A DNA stretch of 64,000 bases from Bacteroidia bacterium (GCA_030427635.1 JAUIBA010000004.1:62001-126000); one strand, 5' to 3'; numbered from the stretch's first letter, positions 35,531 to 45,857 are shown. Numbers and translations are program-made. Notes: generated from the sequence alone by a model not told the origin.

Positions 35531-36190
35531 TCAGAGCAGCTTTAACTCTATTGCCTTTTTCACAAGGGCTGCAACATTTTTTACCTGCATTTTCAGAAGC
35601 AGGCTTTGCCGGTGAGAATCAACGGTACGCTTACTCAGAAACATAATATCTGCTATTTCCTGACTGGTATGATTGGCCGCAATATGCTCCAATACTTCCT
35701 TTTCCCGCCGTGTGAGTATGGGTATAAATCCAGACAAATGATTACCTGCGGCAACCTGTTGCAGCCGCTCACTAACATTTGCATCAAGGTATATTCCCCC
35801 GCCATAAACAATGCGTATTGCATCAAGAATAACAGCTTCCTCTGATGTTTTAAGAAGATACCCTCTGGCCCCCCTCTCCAGCATTGTTTCCACATAATAC
35901 AGGTCGCTCTGATTTGTAAGGGCAATTACCTTCAGGTCGTGATACATAGTTATGATACCGGCAAGTAATTCATCGCCTGTTATGTCCGGCAACATAATAT
36001 CCAACAGCAGAACATCCGGCACATCCTGTTCCAGGCCTGTCATCAGGGCCTTCCCTGTATTATATGTGGTCTGTAAAGCTATATCTGCCTGCCCGGAAAG
36101 TACATGACGCAGCCCGTTTATTACCAGTGGATGGTCGTCTGCAATTGCCACAGAAATAAAGGCACTTCCTGTATCCGGCTGTTTTCTCAT
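35531..36190 (-). CDS. NarL/LuxR-family response regulator
   Basis: A 219-residue two-component regulator. The receiver domain has the acidic pair in AIADDHPLV, the phosphorylated Asp64 in LLLDIMLPD, and the late Lys in YLLKTSEEA. The C-terminal LuxR helix-turn-helix is LTRREKEVLEHIAANHTSQE followed by SKRTVDSHRQSLLLKM. Its ATG overlaps the stop of the upstream histidine kinase by 4 bases, so the two are a pair. Its targets are unknown. Confidence 0.93.
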   Translation of the reverse strand: MRKQPDTGSAFISVAIADDHPLVINGLRHVLSGQADIALQTTYNTGKALMTGLEQDVPDVLLLDIMLPDITGDELLAGIITMYHDLKVIALTNQSDLYYVETMLERGARGYLLKTSEEAVILDAIRIVYGGGIYLDANVSERLQQVAAGNHLSGFIPILTRREKEVLEHIAANHTSQEIADIMFLSKRTVDSHRQSLLLKMQVKNVAALVKKAIELKLL

Positions 36191-38082
36191 AAGATGTTTA
36201 TATTGATATCTATATTTATAGCGGTACCCATGCCGGGCGCCGTATTCAGTACCATATCTCCATTAAGTCCTCTTACCCGTGCGGCAACATTACTGAGGCC
36301 CAATCCTGTCATTTTCTCTGACTTATCGAACCCACTACCATCATCTTCTACTGTTAATGTTATATGCCCATCATGCACCGTTGTCTGAATCAGTACTTTA
36401 TCTGCCTGTGCATGCCTCACTGCATTATGCAACAACTCCTGTACAATTCTGTACAGATTTAACTTCATCTCTGCACTAAGATTACTATGGTCTCCATATG
36501 ACTGATAACTGATAATGAATGCTCCGTCTCCTTTCACTGACTGGCACAATGCCTGCAGCGAAGCATCCAAAGTCTGTTTCATCAGTGCATCCGGCATCAG
36601 ATTATGAGATGTTTTCCTTACCTCTGCTCCCATGTCTTTCAGTAATGAGATAGACTCTGTGTAAGCTACCTGCTCTTTTATTGCAGGCCAGCCACGGGGC
36701 AGTGTACTTAACTGCATAATAGCAGATGATAGCATACCCCCTATCCCATCATGCAACTCTCGTGCAATACGTGCACGTTCTTTTTCCTCTCCATCCATGC
36801 GTGCATTAAGTGTGTCAATAGTATTTTGCTGCCTCAATGACTTTATTTTCTCATTCTGTAACCTTTGTTTATTGTTGCCATTTCTGTAGGATATAATGAG
36901 CAAACCCGCAAGTAATAGCCCACCACCCGATACCATCCAGATAAGTAATGTCTTGCGGGCCAGTGTACTCTCCTGTTTTTCAAGCAGGAATCTACTTTCT
37001 GCCAGCTGCAGATCTTTTTCGGAGGTCCTGTATTTTATCTCAAGATGATTGATTGCATTGACTTTGTCAGCATTAATAAGCGTATCATTTATTCTTAACA
37101 GAGAATCGGTATAAAGCAGTGCTTTCTGAAAGTCCCCCATTGCTTTATATAGAGCCACATACTGCCTGTATGCCACCGGCAGATGGTCGCGGTAGTGGCG
37201 TTGTTTTGTTTCCATATAAGCCCATTCCAGATGCTGCTTCGCCTTTGCAAATATCCCCATATGAGTATATGCTTCTGCCAACGAATAGGCTGCATCTATA
37301 ACCGGAGGCGTAAAGTGGTTTTGCGCCATCTCTATACACATATGCAGCTGCTCTACAGTCAGCTTGTATTGCCGGCGCAGCAATGACACCTCTCCCAACC
37401 GCCCCCATGAGAAGGATATTAAATCTACTTTACCCAGCTGCTTACCGATGTCCATCTCCTGCCTGAAATATATTTCAGCACTGTCTGGCATACCCATCCT
37501 GATAAAATACTTCCCTTTGTTTTCGCAGGCAATTGCGAGTTGATAGGGAAGATTTGCCTGCTGTGACACATGATAGGCAAGATTATAATAACCAAGTGCC
37601 TTATCGTATTGCTGCAATCTTGTATTTACCATTCCCAGACAGTTGTAAATATTGGCTGTGGCATGGGTAATTTCCGTCGTCTTCTTTCTTATATCTTTCA
37701 GGGCTTCATAGTAAAACTCATTTGCCAGTGTATAATTCCCTTCGTTAAACCAAGCCTCACCTATGTTTATAAGGCACCATGCTACCGCATCTTTCTGTGT
37801 ACTTTTTTCTGCCCAGGGCATTGCGTCATACGTAACACGCCTATACGATTCATAATCCAGCTTCTCCAGATATTTTATCCCTTTGGTTACCAATGCCATA
37901 AAAGCGCCATCGGCATATCCCGTCCTTACGCTCATCATATACATGGAGTCAAATAATACAATTGCGCTATCCGGATTAAGCACTTTTGTACCCTTCAGGT
38001 ATAATGCATTCACTGTTGCAGTATCCTCCCCCTCCACATTTGCAGTAATAAACAACAACAAAAACAGGAACACATTCTTCAT
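36187..38082 (-). CDS. TPR-containing sensor histidine kinase (HisKA_3/NarX type)
   Basis: A 631-residue membrane kinase. A signal peptide (MKNVFLFLLLFITANVEG) is followed by a periplasmic region of about 330 residues rich in TPR-like repeats (ANIYNCLGMVNTRLQQYDKA, IDAAYSLAEAYTHMGIFAKA). A single membrane segment follows (LLIWMVSGGGLLLAGLLIIS), then a HisKA_3 phosphoacceptor region (ERARIARELHDGIGGMLSSA) and the ATPase domain (DDGSGFD, GLGLSNVAARV). It should phosphorylate the overlapping NarL-type regulator. I use the ATG at 38082 because it begins the signal peptide. The signal sensed is unknown. Confidence 0.9.
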   Translation of the reverse strand: MKNVFLFLLLFITANVEGEDTATVNALYLKGTKVLNPDSAIVLFDSMYMMSVRTGYADGAFMALVTKGIKYLEKLDYESYRRVTYDAMPWAEKSTQKDAVAWCLINIGEAWFNEGNYTLANEFYYEALKDIRKKTTEITHATANIYNCLGMVNTRLQQYDKALGYYNLAYHVSQQANLPYQLAIACENKGKYFIRMGMPDSAEIYFRQEMDIGKQLGKVDLISFSWGRLGEVSLLRRQYKLTVEQLHMCIEMAQNHFTPPVIDAAYSLAEAYTHMGIFAKAKQHLEWAYMETKQRHYRDHLPVAYRQYVALYKAMGDFQKALLYTDSLLRINDTLINADKVNAINHLEIKYRTSEKDLQLAESRFLLEKQESTLARKTLLIWMVSGGGLLLAGLLIISYRNGNNKQRLQNEKIKSLRQQNTIDTLNARMDGEEKERARIARELHDGIGGMLSSAIMQLSTLPRGWPAIKEQVAYTESISLLKDMGAEVRKTSHNLMPDALMKQTLDASLQALCQSVKGDGAFIISYQSYGDHSNLSAEMKLNLYRIVQELLHNAVRHAQADKVLIQTTVHDGHITLTVEDDGSGFDKSEKMTGLGLSNVAARVRGLNGDMVLNTAPGMGTAINIDININIL

Positions 38083-38339
38083 ATGGTATAATTCCAGGGA
38101 ATGAGCAGTAAAATGCAAACTGAATATACGAAGTATCAGACTTATAAAAATTCGGTATTTATACTGATTTTTATAAAATAAGGTCTGTGTATTTTGCAGT
38201 TAATGTCAGCAACAACATAAAAATCGAATATTATATAACTGCCCCTTATGGAGAGTATACCCTATTTCATTTCAGAAACTCCTTCTCTGCTGAACAAGCG
38301 CTAAACGTCAACGAATAGGTCAAAGAATTGAATATAAAT
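38083..38339. other. Intergenic region between the TPR kinase and the tRNA-Leu terminator
   Basis: About 257 A/T-rich bases. The only element I can point to is TCAGTTTG on the minus strand (38116-38123), one mismatch from TAnnTTTG, which could serve the TPR kinase gene. I see no gene, tRNA or clear repeat. Confidence 0.4.
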
Positions 38340-38368
38340 AAAAACGACCCGCAAAGCAGGTCGTTTTT
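38340..38368 (-). terminator. Terminator after tRNA-Leu
   Basis: AAAAACGACC / GGTCGTTTTT form a perfect 10-bp stem with a 9-base loop. On the minus strand it starts 7 bases after the tRNA 3' end and ends in a T run. Confidence 0.8.
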
Positions 38369-38375
38369 GTATCAG

Positions 38376-38461
38376 TGCGGCAGAGGAGATTCGAACTCCC
38401 ACGCCCGATAAAAGGCGCTACCACCTCAAAGTAGTGCGTCTACCAGTTTCGCCACCGCCGC
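38376..38461 (-). tRNA. tRNA-Leu (anticodon GAG)
   Basis: An 86-base class II tRNA on the minus strand. The 7-bp acceptor stem GCGGCGG pairs with CTGCCGC (one G-T pair), with discriminator base A. The D-loop has AACTGGTAGAC, and the anticodon arm CTACT-TTGAGGT-GGTAG places GAG at positions 34-36. A long variable arm (CGCCTTTTATCGGGCG) is typical of leucine tRNAs, and the T arm is GGGAGTTCGAATCTCC. CCA is not encoded. It reads CUC and CUU codons. Confidence 0.95.
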
Positions 38462-38554
38462 AGTTGAGGAGCGCAAAAGTAAGAAGAAAACTGACATTTC
38501 AAAACAATATCTGTTAAAACGATAAAGAGACACTTCTGTTACAGTTGATATGTG

Positions 38555-38562
38555 TACCTTTG
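38555..38562 (+). promoter_or_regulatory. -7 element (TACCTTTG) of ahcY
   Basis: A perfect TAnnTTTG, identical to the metH element; 27 bases lie between it and the ATG, in an A/T-rich leader. No SAH riboswitch-like structure is visible in so short a leader. Confidence 0.6.
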
Positions 38563-38589
38563 CAAAAATTTTTTAACTAAAGAAACGCT

Positions 38590-39918
38590 ATGAGTACAAT
38601 GACTCGTTCAGAAATCGATTTCAAGATGCCTTACAAAGTCAAGGACATAAGCCTCGCAGAATGGGGTCGTAAGGAAATCAGACTGGCAGAAGCAGAGATG
38701 CCCGGCCTTATGGCTATACGTGAAGAGTATGGTCCCAGCCAGCCACTGAAAGGTGCTCGTATTGCAGGTTGCCTGCACATGACCATCCAGACAGCGGTAT
38801 TGATTGAAACACTGGTAGCACTGGGTGCTGAAGTGCGCTGGAGCTCATGTAACATCTTCTCTACTCAGGATCATGCTGCTGCTGCTATTGCTGCTGCCGG
38901 TATAGGCGTGTTTGCATGGAAAGGCCAGACTCAGAAAGAAGCTGACTGGTGCATAGAGCAGACTTTATTCTTCGGTAGCGCAGACCGTACATTGAATATG
39001 ATTCTTGATGACGGTGGAGACCTTACCAACATGATTTTTGACAACTATACCGAGCTGGTACAGCATATCAAAGGTCTGAGTGAAGAAACTACAACAGGTG
39101 TTCACCGCCTGTATGAGCGTATGGCTAAAGGTACACTGCCTATGCCTGCTTTTAACGTAAATGACTCTGTTACCAAGTCTAAATTCGATAACAAATACGG
39201 ATGTAAAGAAAGCCTGGTGGATGCAATCCGTCGTGCTACAGACGTAATGATGGCAGGTAAAGTAGCCGTTGTAGGTGGTTATGGTGATGTGGGTAAAGGA
39301 TCAGCAGAATCTCTGCGTGGTGCCGGTGCCCGCGTTATTGTTACTGAAATAGACCCTATATGTGCGCTGCAGGCAGCTATGGATGGCTTTGAAGTAAAAC
39401 GTATGATTGATGCTGTTAAAGAAGCAGACATTGTTGTTACTGCATCTGGCTGTCGCGATCTCATTACCGAAGAGCATTTCCGTGCTATGAAGGATAAGGC
39501 TATCGTTTGTAACATAGGCCACTTCGATATAGAAATAGACATGGCATGGCTGAATGACAACTACGGTAATACCAAAGACGTTATCAAACCTCAGGTAGAT
39601 CTTTATAACATAGATGGTAAAGATGTTATCGTTCTGGCTGAAGGCCGTCTGGTAAACCTCGGTTGCGCTACTGGTCACCCAAGCTATGTAATGAGTAACT
39701 CATTCTCTAACCAGACACTGGCTCAGATAGAACTGTGGAAAAACCACGCTAACTATGAGAACAAAGTATATGTTCTGCCTAAACATCTGGATGAGAAAGT
39801 TGCCCGTCTGCACCTAGCTAAAGTAGGCGCTCAGCTGGATGAGCTGACTACCGCACAGTCAGAATATCTGGGTATTCCTATAGAAGGTCCATACAAGCCA
39901 GAAATGTACAGGTATTAA
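38590..39918 (+). CDS. ahcY: Adenosylhomocysteinase
   Basis: A 442-residue S-adenosylhomocysteine hydrolase that returns SAH to homocysteine and adenosine. The NAD-binding loop is [14 protein letters not shown]. Substrate-site motifs are [15 protein letters not shown] near residue 85, [13 protein letters not shown] and [15 protein letters not shown]. The C-terminus KPEMYRY carries the Lys and Tyr that reach into the NAD site of the partner subunit. It makes the homocysteine that MetH would remethylate. Length is typical. Confidence 0.97.
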   Translation: MSTMTRSEIDFKMPYKVKDISLAEWGRKEIRLAEAEMPGLMAIREEYGPSQPLKGARIAGCLHMTIQTAVLIETLVALGAEVRWSSCNIFSTQDHAAAAIAAAGIGVFAWKGQTQKEADWCIEQTLFFGSADRTLNMILDDGGDLTNMIFDNYTELVQHIKGLSEETTTGVHRLYERMAKGTLPMPAFNVNDSVTKSKFDNKYGCKESLVDAIRRATDVMMAGKVAVVGGYGDVGKGSAESLRGAGARVIVTEIDPICALQAAMDGFEVKRMIDAVKEADIVVTASGCRDLITEEHFRAMKDKAIVCNIGHFDIEIDMAWLNDNYGNTKDVIKPQVDLYNIDGKDVIVLAEGRLVNLGCATGHPSYVMSNSFSNQTLAQIELWKNHANYENKVYVLPKHLDEKVARLHLAKVGAQLDELTTAQSEYLGIPIEGPYKPEMYRY

Positions 39919-39941
39919 TATTGTATTGAAAATCAATTATT

Positions 39942-39968
39942 CAGGAGGCCCACAAAGTGGGCCTCCTG
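39942..39968 (+). terminator. Terminator after ahcY
   Basis: CAGGAGGCCCAC / GTGGGCCTCCTG is a perfect 12-bp stem with an AAA loop, followed by CTTTTT. Confidence 0.9.
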
Positions 39969-40049
39969 CTTTTTCAGGGCATTCTTAATAAGCACCTTTG
40001 CAGATTAAGTACCTGCTTTTTAACTTAGCAGATAATTATATAGTATCTT

Positions 40050-41324
40050 ATGAATCTGTTACCAATACCCATGCTGCTCATTTCATTGCTTTCCTGCTCT
40101 GCTGCCATTGCTCAGAAAAATGATATAGGATGGATAGCTCCTGAAGGTAAAATTATCAATTACCGGACGCTTACCTGGAACGATTTTCAGAACAAAGAGG
40201 ATAAAGAACATGCTAAAAGAATGGCAGCTCAGGGGTATCAGACTCAGGCTTATGTAATACCCCGCATCTATTTCAAATGGGTAAATGGAGAGCGCCTTGA
40301 TAATGGTCGTGTAAAAGTAAAATTAACAGCTAAGTGTGCATTTCAGAGTCATGCATTTGTTCGTGAAGATGTAAAAAATGCACACTCCAACTATATTTTC
40401 ACCCACGAGCATGACCATTATGATATAGCTTTAATCCATGCTCAGAAAATGGAGGAAGCTATTGTATCCCGTGATTACAGCCCTACTAAATACAATGATG
40501 AAATAAACAAAATCATATACGAAAGGTATGAAAAATACGAGGAAATGCAGCGGAAGTACGACAATGAGGTGAACCCTCACGGTACAGACGATGTAGCTAT
40601 GCAATCGCTGTGGGATATGCGCATTAAAAAGTGTCTGGAAAACAATACTCTTGAATACTTTGATAGCCCTGAAAGTGTAGTACAGAGCGTAAAAGCTCCG
40701 GGACAGTATGTAAAACGTATACCAGGGGAAAACATGAAACGCTTTGCCACACGCTGCCGCCCGTTATATTCTGAATTTACAGAAGAAAACGGATCGGCAA
40801 GTATAGAAACTGATGTATGGGGTAAGGAAAAAGTAGTTGTTGCATTTTATCAGCAACGTTATTATATAGAAGAAACAGGCAAACCTACACAACGTGCATC
40901 ACGTGTATTGGGCTACCTTTTCATACCCAGAGAAAAGGACACCTACAAACGTATTCTCATTGACTCCTTCTGCTATAATGATAATGCGCCTCAGATTAAT
41001 GCTGTTTTTTTTGCCAATGCAGATTCAGACAACGTAAAAGAGCTGGTTATTCAGACCTCTATACTTCGTAAGGATGATCAGGCATCGGGGAAACAATACA
41101 TAACCAACGTATATGACAATATCCTTTTTCGTGCCCTGCCTGGCCGGCTCCGCAGACTGGATGATATTTCACAGCAACTGGATGGCGGTATAGACGGAAG
41201 TGAAAACGGGAAACCTCAAAAAGCAAAGTACAAAACCGAAAAGGACATAACCGCCGCACTCATAAAACTGGGCTATCCTAATGATGCCGATACCCAACCT
41301 GTCAAAAGAGTAATTCACCGATGA
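40050..41324 (+). CDS. Secreted HExxH protein, DUF922-like putative metalloprotease
   Basis: A 424-residue exported protein. The signal peptide ends in AIA-QKN. Residues about 25-150 resemble the DUF922 zinc-protease-like domain: LTWNDFQNKEDKEH, then FTHEHDHYDIALIHAQKM, where HEHDH is an HExxH metal site. The next helical part holds many charged residues (YERYEKYEEMQRKYDNEV). Residues about 240-400 are a separate beta-rich domain I cannot name. Its stop overlaps the start of a small membrane protein by 4 bases, suggesting a joint function. Activity is inferred from the motif only. Confidence 0.7.
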   Translation: MNLLPIPMLLISLLSCSAAIAQKNDIGWIAPEGKIINYRTLTWNDFQNKEDKEHAKRMAAQGYQTQAYVIPRIYFKWVNGERLDNGRVKVKLTAKCAFQSHAFVREDVKNAHSNYIFTHEHDHYDIALIHAQKMEEAIVSRDYSPTKYNDEINKIIYERYEKYEEMQRKYDNEVNPHGTDDVAMQSLWDMRIKKCLENNTLEYFDSPESVVQSVKAPGQYVKRIPGENMKRFATRCRPLYSEFTEENGSASIETDVWGKEKVVVAFYQQRYYIEETGKPTQRASRVLGYLFIPREKDTYKRILIDSFCYNDNAPQINAVFFANADSDNVKELVIQTSILRKDDQASGKQYITNVYDNILFRALPGRLRRLDDISQQLDGGIDGSENGKPQKAKYKTEKDITAALIKLGYPNDADTQPVKRVIHR

Positions 41325-41881
41325 CCGCTGCTATATGGGGTGCAATATCCATTATATGCTTCATACTGTACATATTGCTGTTCTTTGGAGGTATAGCAGC
41401 AAAAAGAGTATGGATGGTAATTACAGCCATAACCTGTCTGATAACAGGACTTATAACCGGTGGTATGGGTTTGTATTACTTTTCATCGGCAATGGTCAGT
41501 ATAGCAGGAAACACTGTAAACAGCCGCACGTCAGAAGAAGTATATGCAGCAGAGCTGGGACGCCCCGCCTACCATTGTGTACAGATAGTAGACTACGCTA
41601 CCCCTAATGGCATCACAAATCAGAAAACAACAATATGCTTCCTGTCCTGTGCCGGGGAAACGAAACGTATTCTGTCACAGCGTCATTATGATATAGCGCT
41701 CAGAAATACAGAAGATGTGCTGACCATGCCGGGGACGGATGCCTGCTGCAGTGCCTTTCTACATCCGCGCCGTTTTGGAGATACACTGATAGAGTGTCTG
41801 TCTTCAGAAGGCAATAACGTGTACACATTGTATATATCTGCAGATAGCAGCAGGGTATATTATACTACAGCACACAGGTAA
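41321..41881 (+). CDS. Small membrane-anchored protein, unknown function
   Basis: A 186-residue protein with two N-terminal membrane segments (AIWGAISIICFILYILLFFG and MVITAITCLITGLITGGMG). A soluble domain of about 125 residues follows with five Cys (including DACCSAF) and likely beta structure (GNNVYTLYISADSSRVYY). It is not a family I recognise. It is translationally coupled to the HExxH protein before it (ATGA overlap). Confidence 0.7.
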   Translation: MTAAIWGAISIICFILYILLFFGGIAAKRVWMVITAITCLITGLITGGMGLYYFSSAMVSIAGNTVNSRTSEEVYAAELGRPAYHCVQIVDYATPNGITNQKTTICFLSCAGETKRILSQRHYDIALRNTEDVLTMPGTDACCSAFLHPRRFGDTLIECLSSEGNNVYTLYISADSSRVYYTTAHR

Positions 41882-41981
41882 CATTTTTATACAGGTCAGG
41901 GTTATTATCATCCATAATATTGCCTGATTTTAACAATACACCTCACTATTTTTCTCCTACATTTATAGCGGAAATTGAACT

Positions 41982-44603
41982 ATGAGAATACAACGTGCCG
42001 CTCCTGTCAATGAGTTGCTGGCAAAACTTATTTTCCTGGCATTACCTACTACTGTAGTGTCTTATTTCCTGCTGCAGCAGGTTAATGACTACTACTCTAT
42101 ACTACAGAATCAGGCCCTGCGGCAAACGATGTTTCTTGCGGGTGCCATGGGTCTGTCAGCCATTTTCTATGCATTCAGGTTTCGCTTTCTCCCCACTTTT
42201 GCACTGCTTCTGGCATTCATGTTCAGTATCTATCAGGGGCTGGACAAATATGAGACCGGAGAGTTTGACGCATTCTTCATAGCTCGCCAGTTTCAGGTTG
42301 CTGCCATTCTCTCAGGCCTGGGCTGGCTCATGGGTTGGGGGTGGATGCGTGTACGATACTGGGCTGTAGGTGTAGCTACCGCTACCATGTGCGGCTGTGT
42401 GCTGGTTATAGCAAAAGGAAACGTAGAAACTGTTTCGGGCCTGCTGTGGGCGTTTGCACCGGCGCTGGTGTACAGTGTATATATAGTCTTTACTGCCGAG
42501 CAGATATATAACTACCGTGATAAAACTGCCCGTTTCTGGTGGTTTCTCACCCGTAGACTGGGCCTTTTTCTGCTGCTATCTGCCGGCTTTCTGGCGGGTA
42601 TCATATACTGGCAGCGCGATGATATTCAGGAAACTGTAGATAACTATGGCGGCAGCGGCAAAGCCGGCCAGAACAGTATGCTGAAGAAAAATAAGAACAA
42701 TACCTTTGATCTTAAAGATTACTCGCGGCTCAGCGGAGCGCTGGGGCGCAGCAATGAGTTACTGTTCTGTGCACATATCAATAACTATTTTCCCGGCACA
42801 GATATACCCAATCCTTTATACCTGACAGCATTCTACTTTACAAGGTTTGATACATCTACTGAGACTTTTGAGCGGGATGCATCCATTCCTTATAACGACC
42901 TGTTTGAGCCAGACCCTTCCAAACTACCATTATTCAATACCCTGGCAGACTCCTCTGTTATAAAAAACAGCCTTGGGGAGAAACTGAGAGACATTGTAGA
43001 AGTAGAGATATACAGCCGCACACTATCTCCCAATACCTATCTGGCGCCAAACGTGGGCTTTTTTGTGCAGCCTATTACCATTGAAAAAGACTTCCGCGAT
43101 CAGTTTAAGTCTGCATTCCGTGCCAAAAGCTATGTATCTGCACTCAACAGCGCCTACTTTGTATACAACGTTGACAACCCCGAAATCGTAAAGTTTCAGG
43201 AAATGCGCTTTGAGGTACTGCGCAAAGTGAAAGGCTACGAAGGCATGGATGAGACATTTATGCGGTACTATACCGATATGCCCACCAATCCCAAATTCTC
43301 CTCCATCAGTGAGCTGGCGCATAAAATAGCAGATACCGCCCATACACCGTTAGATAAGGTACTTGCTATACGCAACTATTTCCTGTCAAAAGACGAAAAC
43401 GGAGCACGCCTATACCAATATACAGACAACCCGGGTATCCCAGACCTCCCCAATGCATCAAAACTGATGTATTTTCTTAATGAAAACCATAAGGGCTACT
43501 GCGCCTACTTTGCCGGCGCTACCCTCTTCATGCTACGCTCACTGGGTATTCCCTCCCGCATAGCTGTAGGCTTCCTTACTGAAGACCGTAGCGATAAAAA
43601 CAAAGGATGGTACTGGTATTATGCCAATCAGGCCCATGCCTGGGTACAGGTATACTTCCCCGGCTATGGCTGGCTGGACTTCGACACTACTGTAGGTAAT
43701 GATGCAGAAAACCGCTCTACCCCCCAGCCCGATGGCACCCCTCCTATGCAGCCGCCTAAAGCATGGCTGGCAGCAGAGGGTATCATAACCGATGTAGATA
43801 CGCTGGAAAGACTGATGAAAATGAAAGTGAAACAATTTGTGTTTCACGACAAGGACTACAAGCTGTCGCAGCCTGTGGAAATGACTATGGACATGAAGGT
43901 AGCCCTCATATACCGCGACAGCATAGCTATACCGCTATACCAGATAAGGAAGGGCGACAGAGGTACGGCAGTATCGTACTCTGAAGCGATAAAAAAGCTA
44001 CCGATACCGGGTAACCGGCAAGCTGCTGCTATACTGAACATTCTCCCCTCACCCGTACCTACAGATGAGGTGTACCTGCAGCGTACCGACCTAAAAACAC
44101 AGAAAGAAAAGCCACCCGTACAGGAAGATGAAAAGAAAATACCGGTGCGGGATATGGTATATGCAGCACTGGGTGTGCTGGGCATTATATTCCTGCTGTT
44201 GCTGTTACTCCCCTCCCTGGTGCTGCGCTATTATCTGCTCAGGCACAGGCTTGCTGCTGCTGGCACTAGCAAGCCATACTGGGCTTTCCGTACGGCATCA
44301 TACTACCTGCACATGTGCGGTATATTCAGGGGTACACGTACACCTATGCAGTATGCCCGGGAAACCGTAGACCCGGAACTACATACCGGCTTTACCGCTT
44401 TCATGAATATTTACCTGAAGAAGAAGTACGCAGATATGCAGCTGTCACCTGCCGAAGAAGAGCGTGCAGCAGCATTCCTGATGCCATTCATGACTCAGGT
44501 AAGAAAAGGTACTACCCTATGGCAGCGGCTGGCCGGCTTTACCAATCCGGTACGCTGCATATCGTTCTTTACCATGCCTGAAGACACAGAAAGTGAGGTG
44601 TAA
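41982..44603 (+). CDS. Membrane transglutaminase-like (TgpA-type) protein
   Basis: An 873-residue protein. The N-terminal 220 residues have six to seven membrane segments. A large periplasmic part follows, in which residues about 490-590 form a transglutaminase-like domain with a visible Cys-His-Asp triad: GYCAYFAGATLFMLRSLG (Cys), ANQAHAWVQVYFPG (His) and GWLDFDTTVG (Asp). A late membrane segment (AALGVLGIIFLLLLLLPSL) and a cytoplasmic DUF4129-like end close it. TgpA-like proteins are envelope proteins, essential in some Pseudomonas; the reaction here is unknown. No MoxR ATPase or DUF58 gene, the usual companions, is adjacent. Confidence 0.85.
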   Translation: MRIQRAAPVNELLAKLIFLALPTTVVSYFLLQQVNDYYSILQNQALRQTMFLAGAMGLSAIFYAFRFRFLPTFALLLAFMFSIYQGLDKYETGEFDAFFIARQFQVAAILSGLGWLMGWGWMRVRYWAVGVATATMCGCVLVIAKGNVETVSGLLWAFAPALVYSVYIVFTAEQIYNYRDKTARFWWFLTRRLGLFLLLSAGFLAGIIYWQRDDIQETVDNYGGSGKAGQNSMLKKNKNNTFDLKDYSRLSGALGRSNELLFCAHINNYFPGTDIPNPLYLTAFYFTRFDTSTETFERDASIPYNDLFEPDPSKLPLFNTLADSSVIKNSLGEKLRDIVEVEIYSRTLSPNTYLAPNVGFFVQPITIEKDFRDQFKSAFRAKSYVSALNSAYFVYNVDNPEIVKFQEMRFEVLRKVKGYEGMDETFMRYYTDMPTNPKFSSISELAHKIADTAHTPLDKVLAIRNYFLSKDENGARLYQYTDNPGIPDLPNASKLMYFLNENHKGYCAYFAGATLFMLRSLGIPSRIAVGFLTEDRSDKNKGWYWYYANQAHAWVQVYFPGYGWLDFDTTVGNDAENRSTPQPDGTPPMQPPKAWLAAEGIITDVDTLERLMKMKVKQFVFHDKDYKLSQPVEMTMDMKVALIYRDSIAIPLYQIRKGDRGTAVSYSEAIKKLPIPGNRQAAAILNILPSPVPTDEVYLQRTDLKTQKEKPPVQEDEKKIPVRDMVYAALGVLGIIFLLLLLLPSLVLRYYLLRHRLAAAGTSKPYWAFRTASYYLHMCGIFRGTRTPMQYARETVDPELHTGFTAFMNIYLKKKYADMQLSPAEEERAAAFLMPFMTQVRKGTTLWQRLAGFTNPVRCISFFTMPEDTESEV

Positions 44604-44690
44604 TATGAACCGGGATTCCTCATTTCAGGTTCTCAGATTTTAAATGTAAATTGCGTCGCATCTTTATTTAGATTAAAACTTGTAAAATAT

Positions 44691-45833
44691 ATGAATTTCC
44701 AACTTACTGAAGAACAATTAGCAGTACAGGCCGCCGCAAGAGATTTTGCACGTAACGAATTGCTGCCAGGCGTTATAGAGCGCGATGAGCATCAGAAGTT
44801 TCCTGCCGAGCAGATAAAAAAACTTGGAGAGCTGGGCTTTATGGGTATGATGGTAGACCCTAAGTATGGTGGCTCCGGTATGGATACCGTATCCTACGTA
44901 CTGGCTATGGAAGAAATATCTAAAATAGATGCTTCAGTTTCAGTATGTATGAGTGTAAACAACTCACTGGTATGCTGGGGCCTGGAAAAATATGGCAATG
45001 AAGAGCAGAAACAGAAATACCTGGTGCCTCTCGCTTCTGGTCAGAAGATAGGCGCATTCCTGCTTAGTGAGCCGGAAGCTGGTTCTGATGCTACTTCTCA
45101 GCGCACTACTGCAGAAGATAAAGGTGACTATTATCTGCTGAATGGTACAAAGAACTGGATTACTAATGGTAATTCTGCATCGTACTATCTGGTAATAGCT
45201 CAGACATACCCCGACAAGGCACACCGTGGTATCAATGCATTCATTGTAGAAAAAGACTCTCCCGGCGTTACTGTAGGCGCTAAGGAAAACAAACTGGGCA
45301 TCAGGGGCAGTGATACGCACAGCATCATGTTCCAGGATGTAAAAGTTCCTAAGGAGAACAGAATAGGCGATGATGGCTTCGGCTTCACATTTGCTATGAA
45401 AGTACTGGCAGGTGGCCGTATAGGCATCGCTTCTCAGGCACTGGGTATAGCCAGCGGCGCCTATGAGTTGGCGCTTAAGTACTCTAAAGAGCGTAAGGCT
45501 TTTGGTACAGAAATATCTAACCATCAGGCAATTGCATTCAAGCTGGCAGATATGGCTACTGATATAGAAGCGGCAAGACTGCTGTGCCTGAAGGCTGCAT
45601 GGACTAAAGATGAAGGACAGGACTATACCTTGCCTGCATCAATGGCCAAACTGTTTGCATCGGACATAGCGCAGCGCGTTACCAACGAAGCAGTACAGAT
45701 ACATGGCGGCTATGGTTACGTAAAAGAGTTCCATGTAGAGCGTCTGCTGCGCGATGCCAAGATTACTCAGATATATGAGGGTACCAGCGAGGTGCAGCGT
45801 ATAGTTATCAGCCGCACAGTTCTTAAAGGCTGA
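44691..45833 (+). CDS. Acyl-CoA dehydrogenase (short-chain/butyryl-type)
   Basis: A 380-residue FAD enzyme of fatty-acid or branched-chain acyl-CoA oxidation. Signatures are GAFLLSEPEAGSDATSQ, the FAD loop NWITNGNSASYYLV, and the C-terminal QIYEGTSEVQRIVISR. The catalytic base Glu is expected in QIYEGTSE. Its closest known types are the short-chain/butyryl-CoA dehydrogenases of Bacteroidota. No electron-transfer flavoprotein genes are adjacent. Confidence 0.94.
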   Translation: MNFQLTEEQLAVQAAARDFARNELLPGVIERDEHQKFPAEQIKKLGELGFMGMMVDPKYGGSGMDTVSYVLAMEEISKIDASVSVCMSVNNSLVCWGLEKYGNEEQKQKYLVPLASGQKIGAFLLSEPEAGSDATSQRTTAEDKGDYYLLNGTKNWITNGNSASYYLVIAQTYPDKAHRGINAFIVEKDSPGVTVGAKENKLGIRGSDTHSIMFQDVKVPKENRIGDDGFGFTFAMKVLAGGRIGIASQALGIASGAYELALKYSKERKAFGTEISNHQAIAFKLADMATDIEAARLLCLKAAWTKDEGQDYTLPASMAKLFASDIAQRVTNEAVQIHGGYGYVKEFHVERLLRDAKITQIYEGTSEVQRIVISRTVLKG

Positions 45834-45857
45834 TATCAATTAGCATAATACTATTAT

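Noticed and set aside
38249-38305. An 18-codon open frame between the TPR kinase and tRNA-Leu
   Set aside because: Too short, no promoter element, and no recognisable peptide features.
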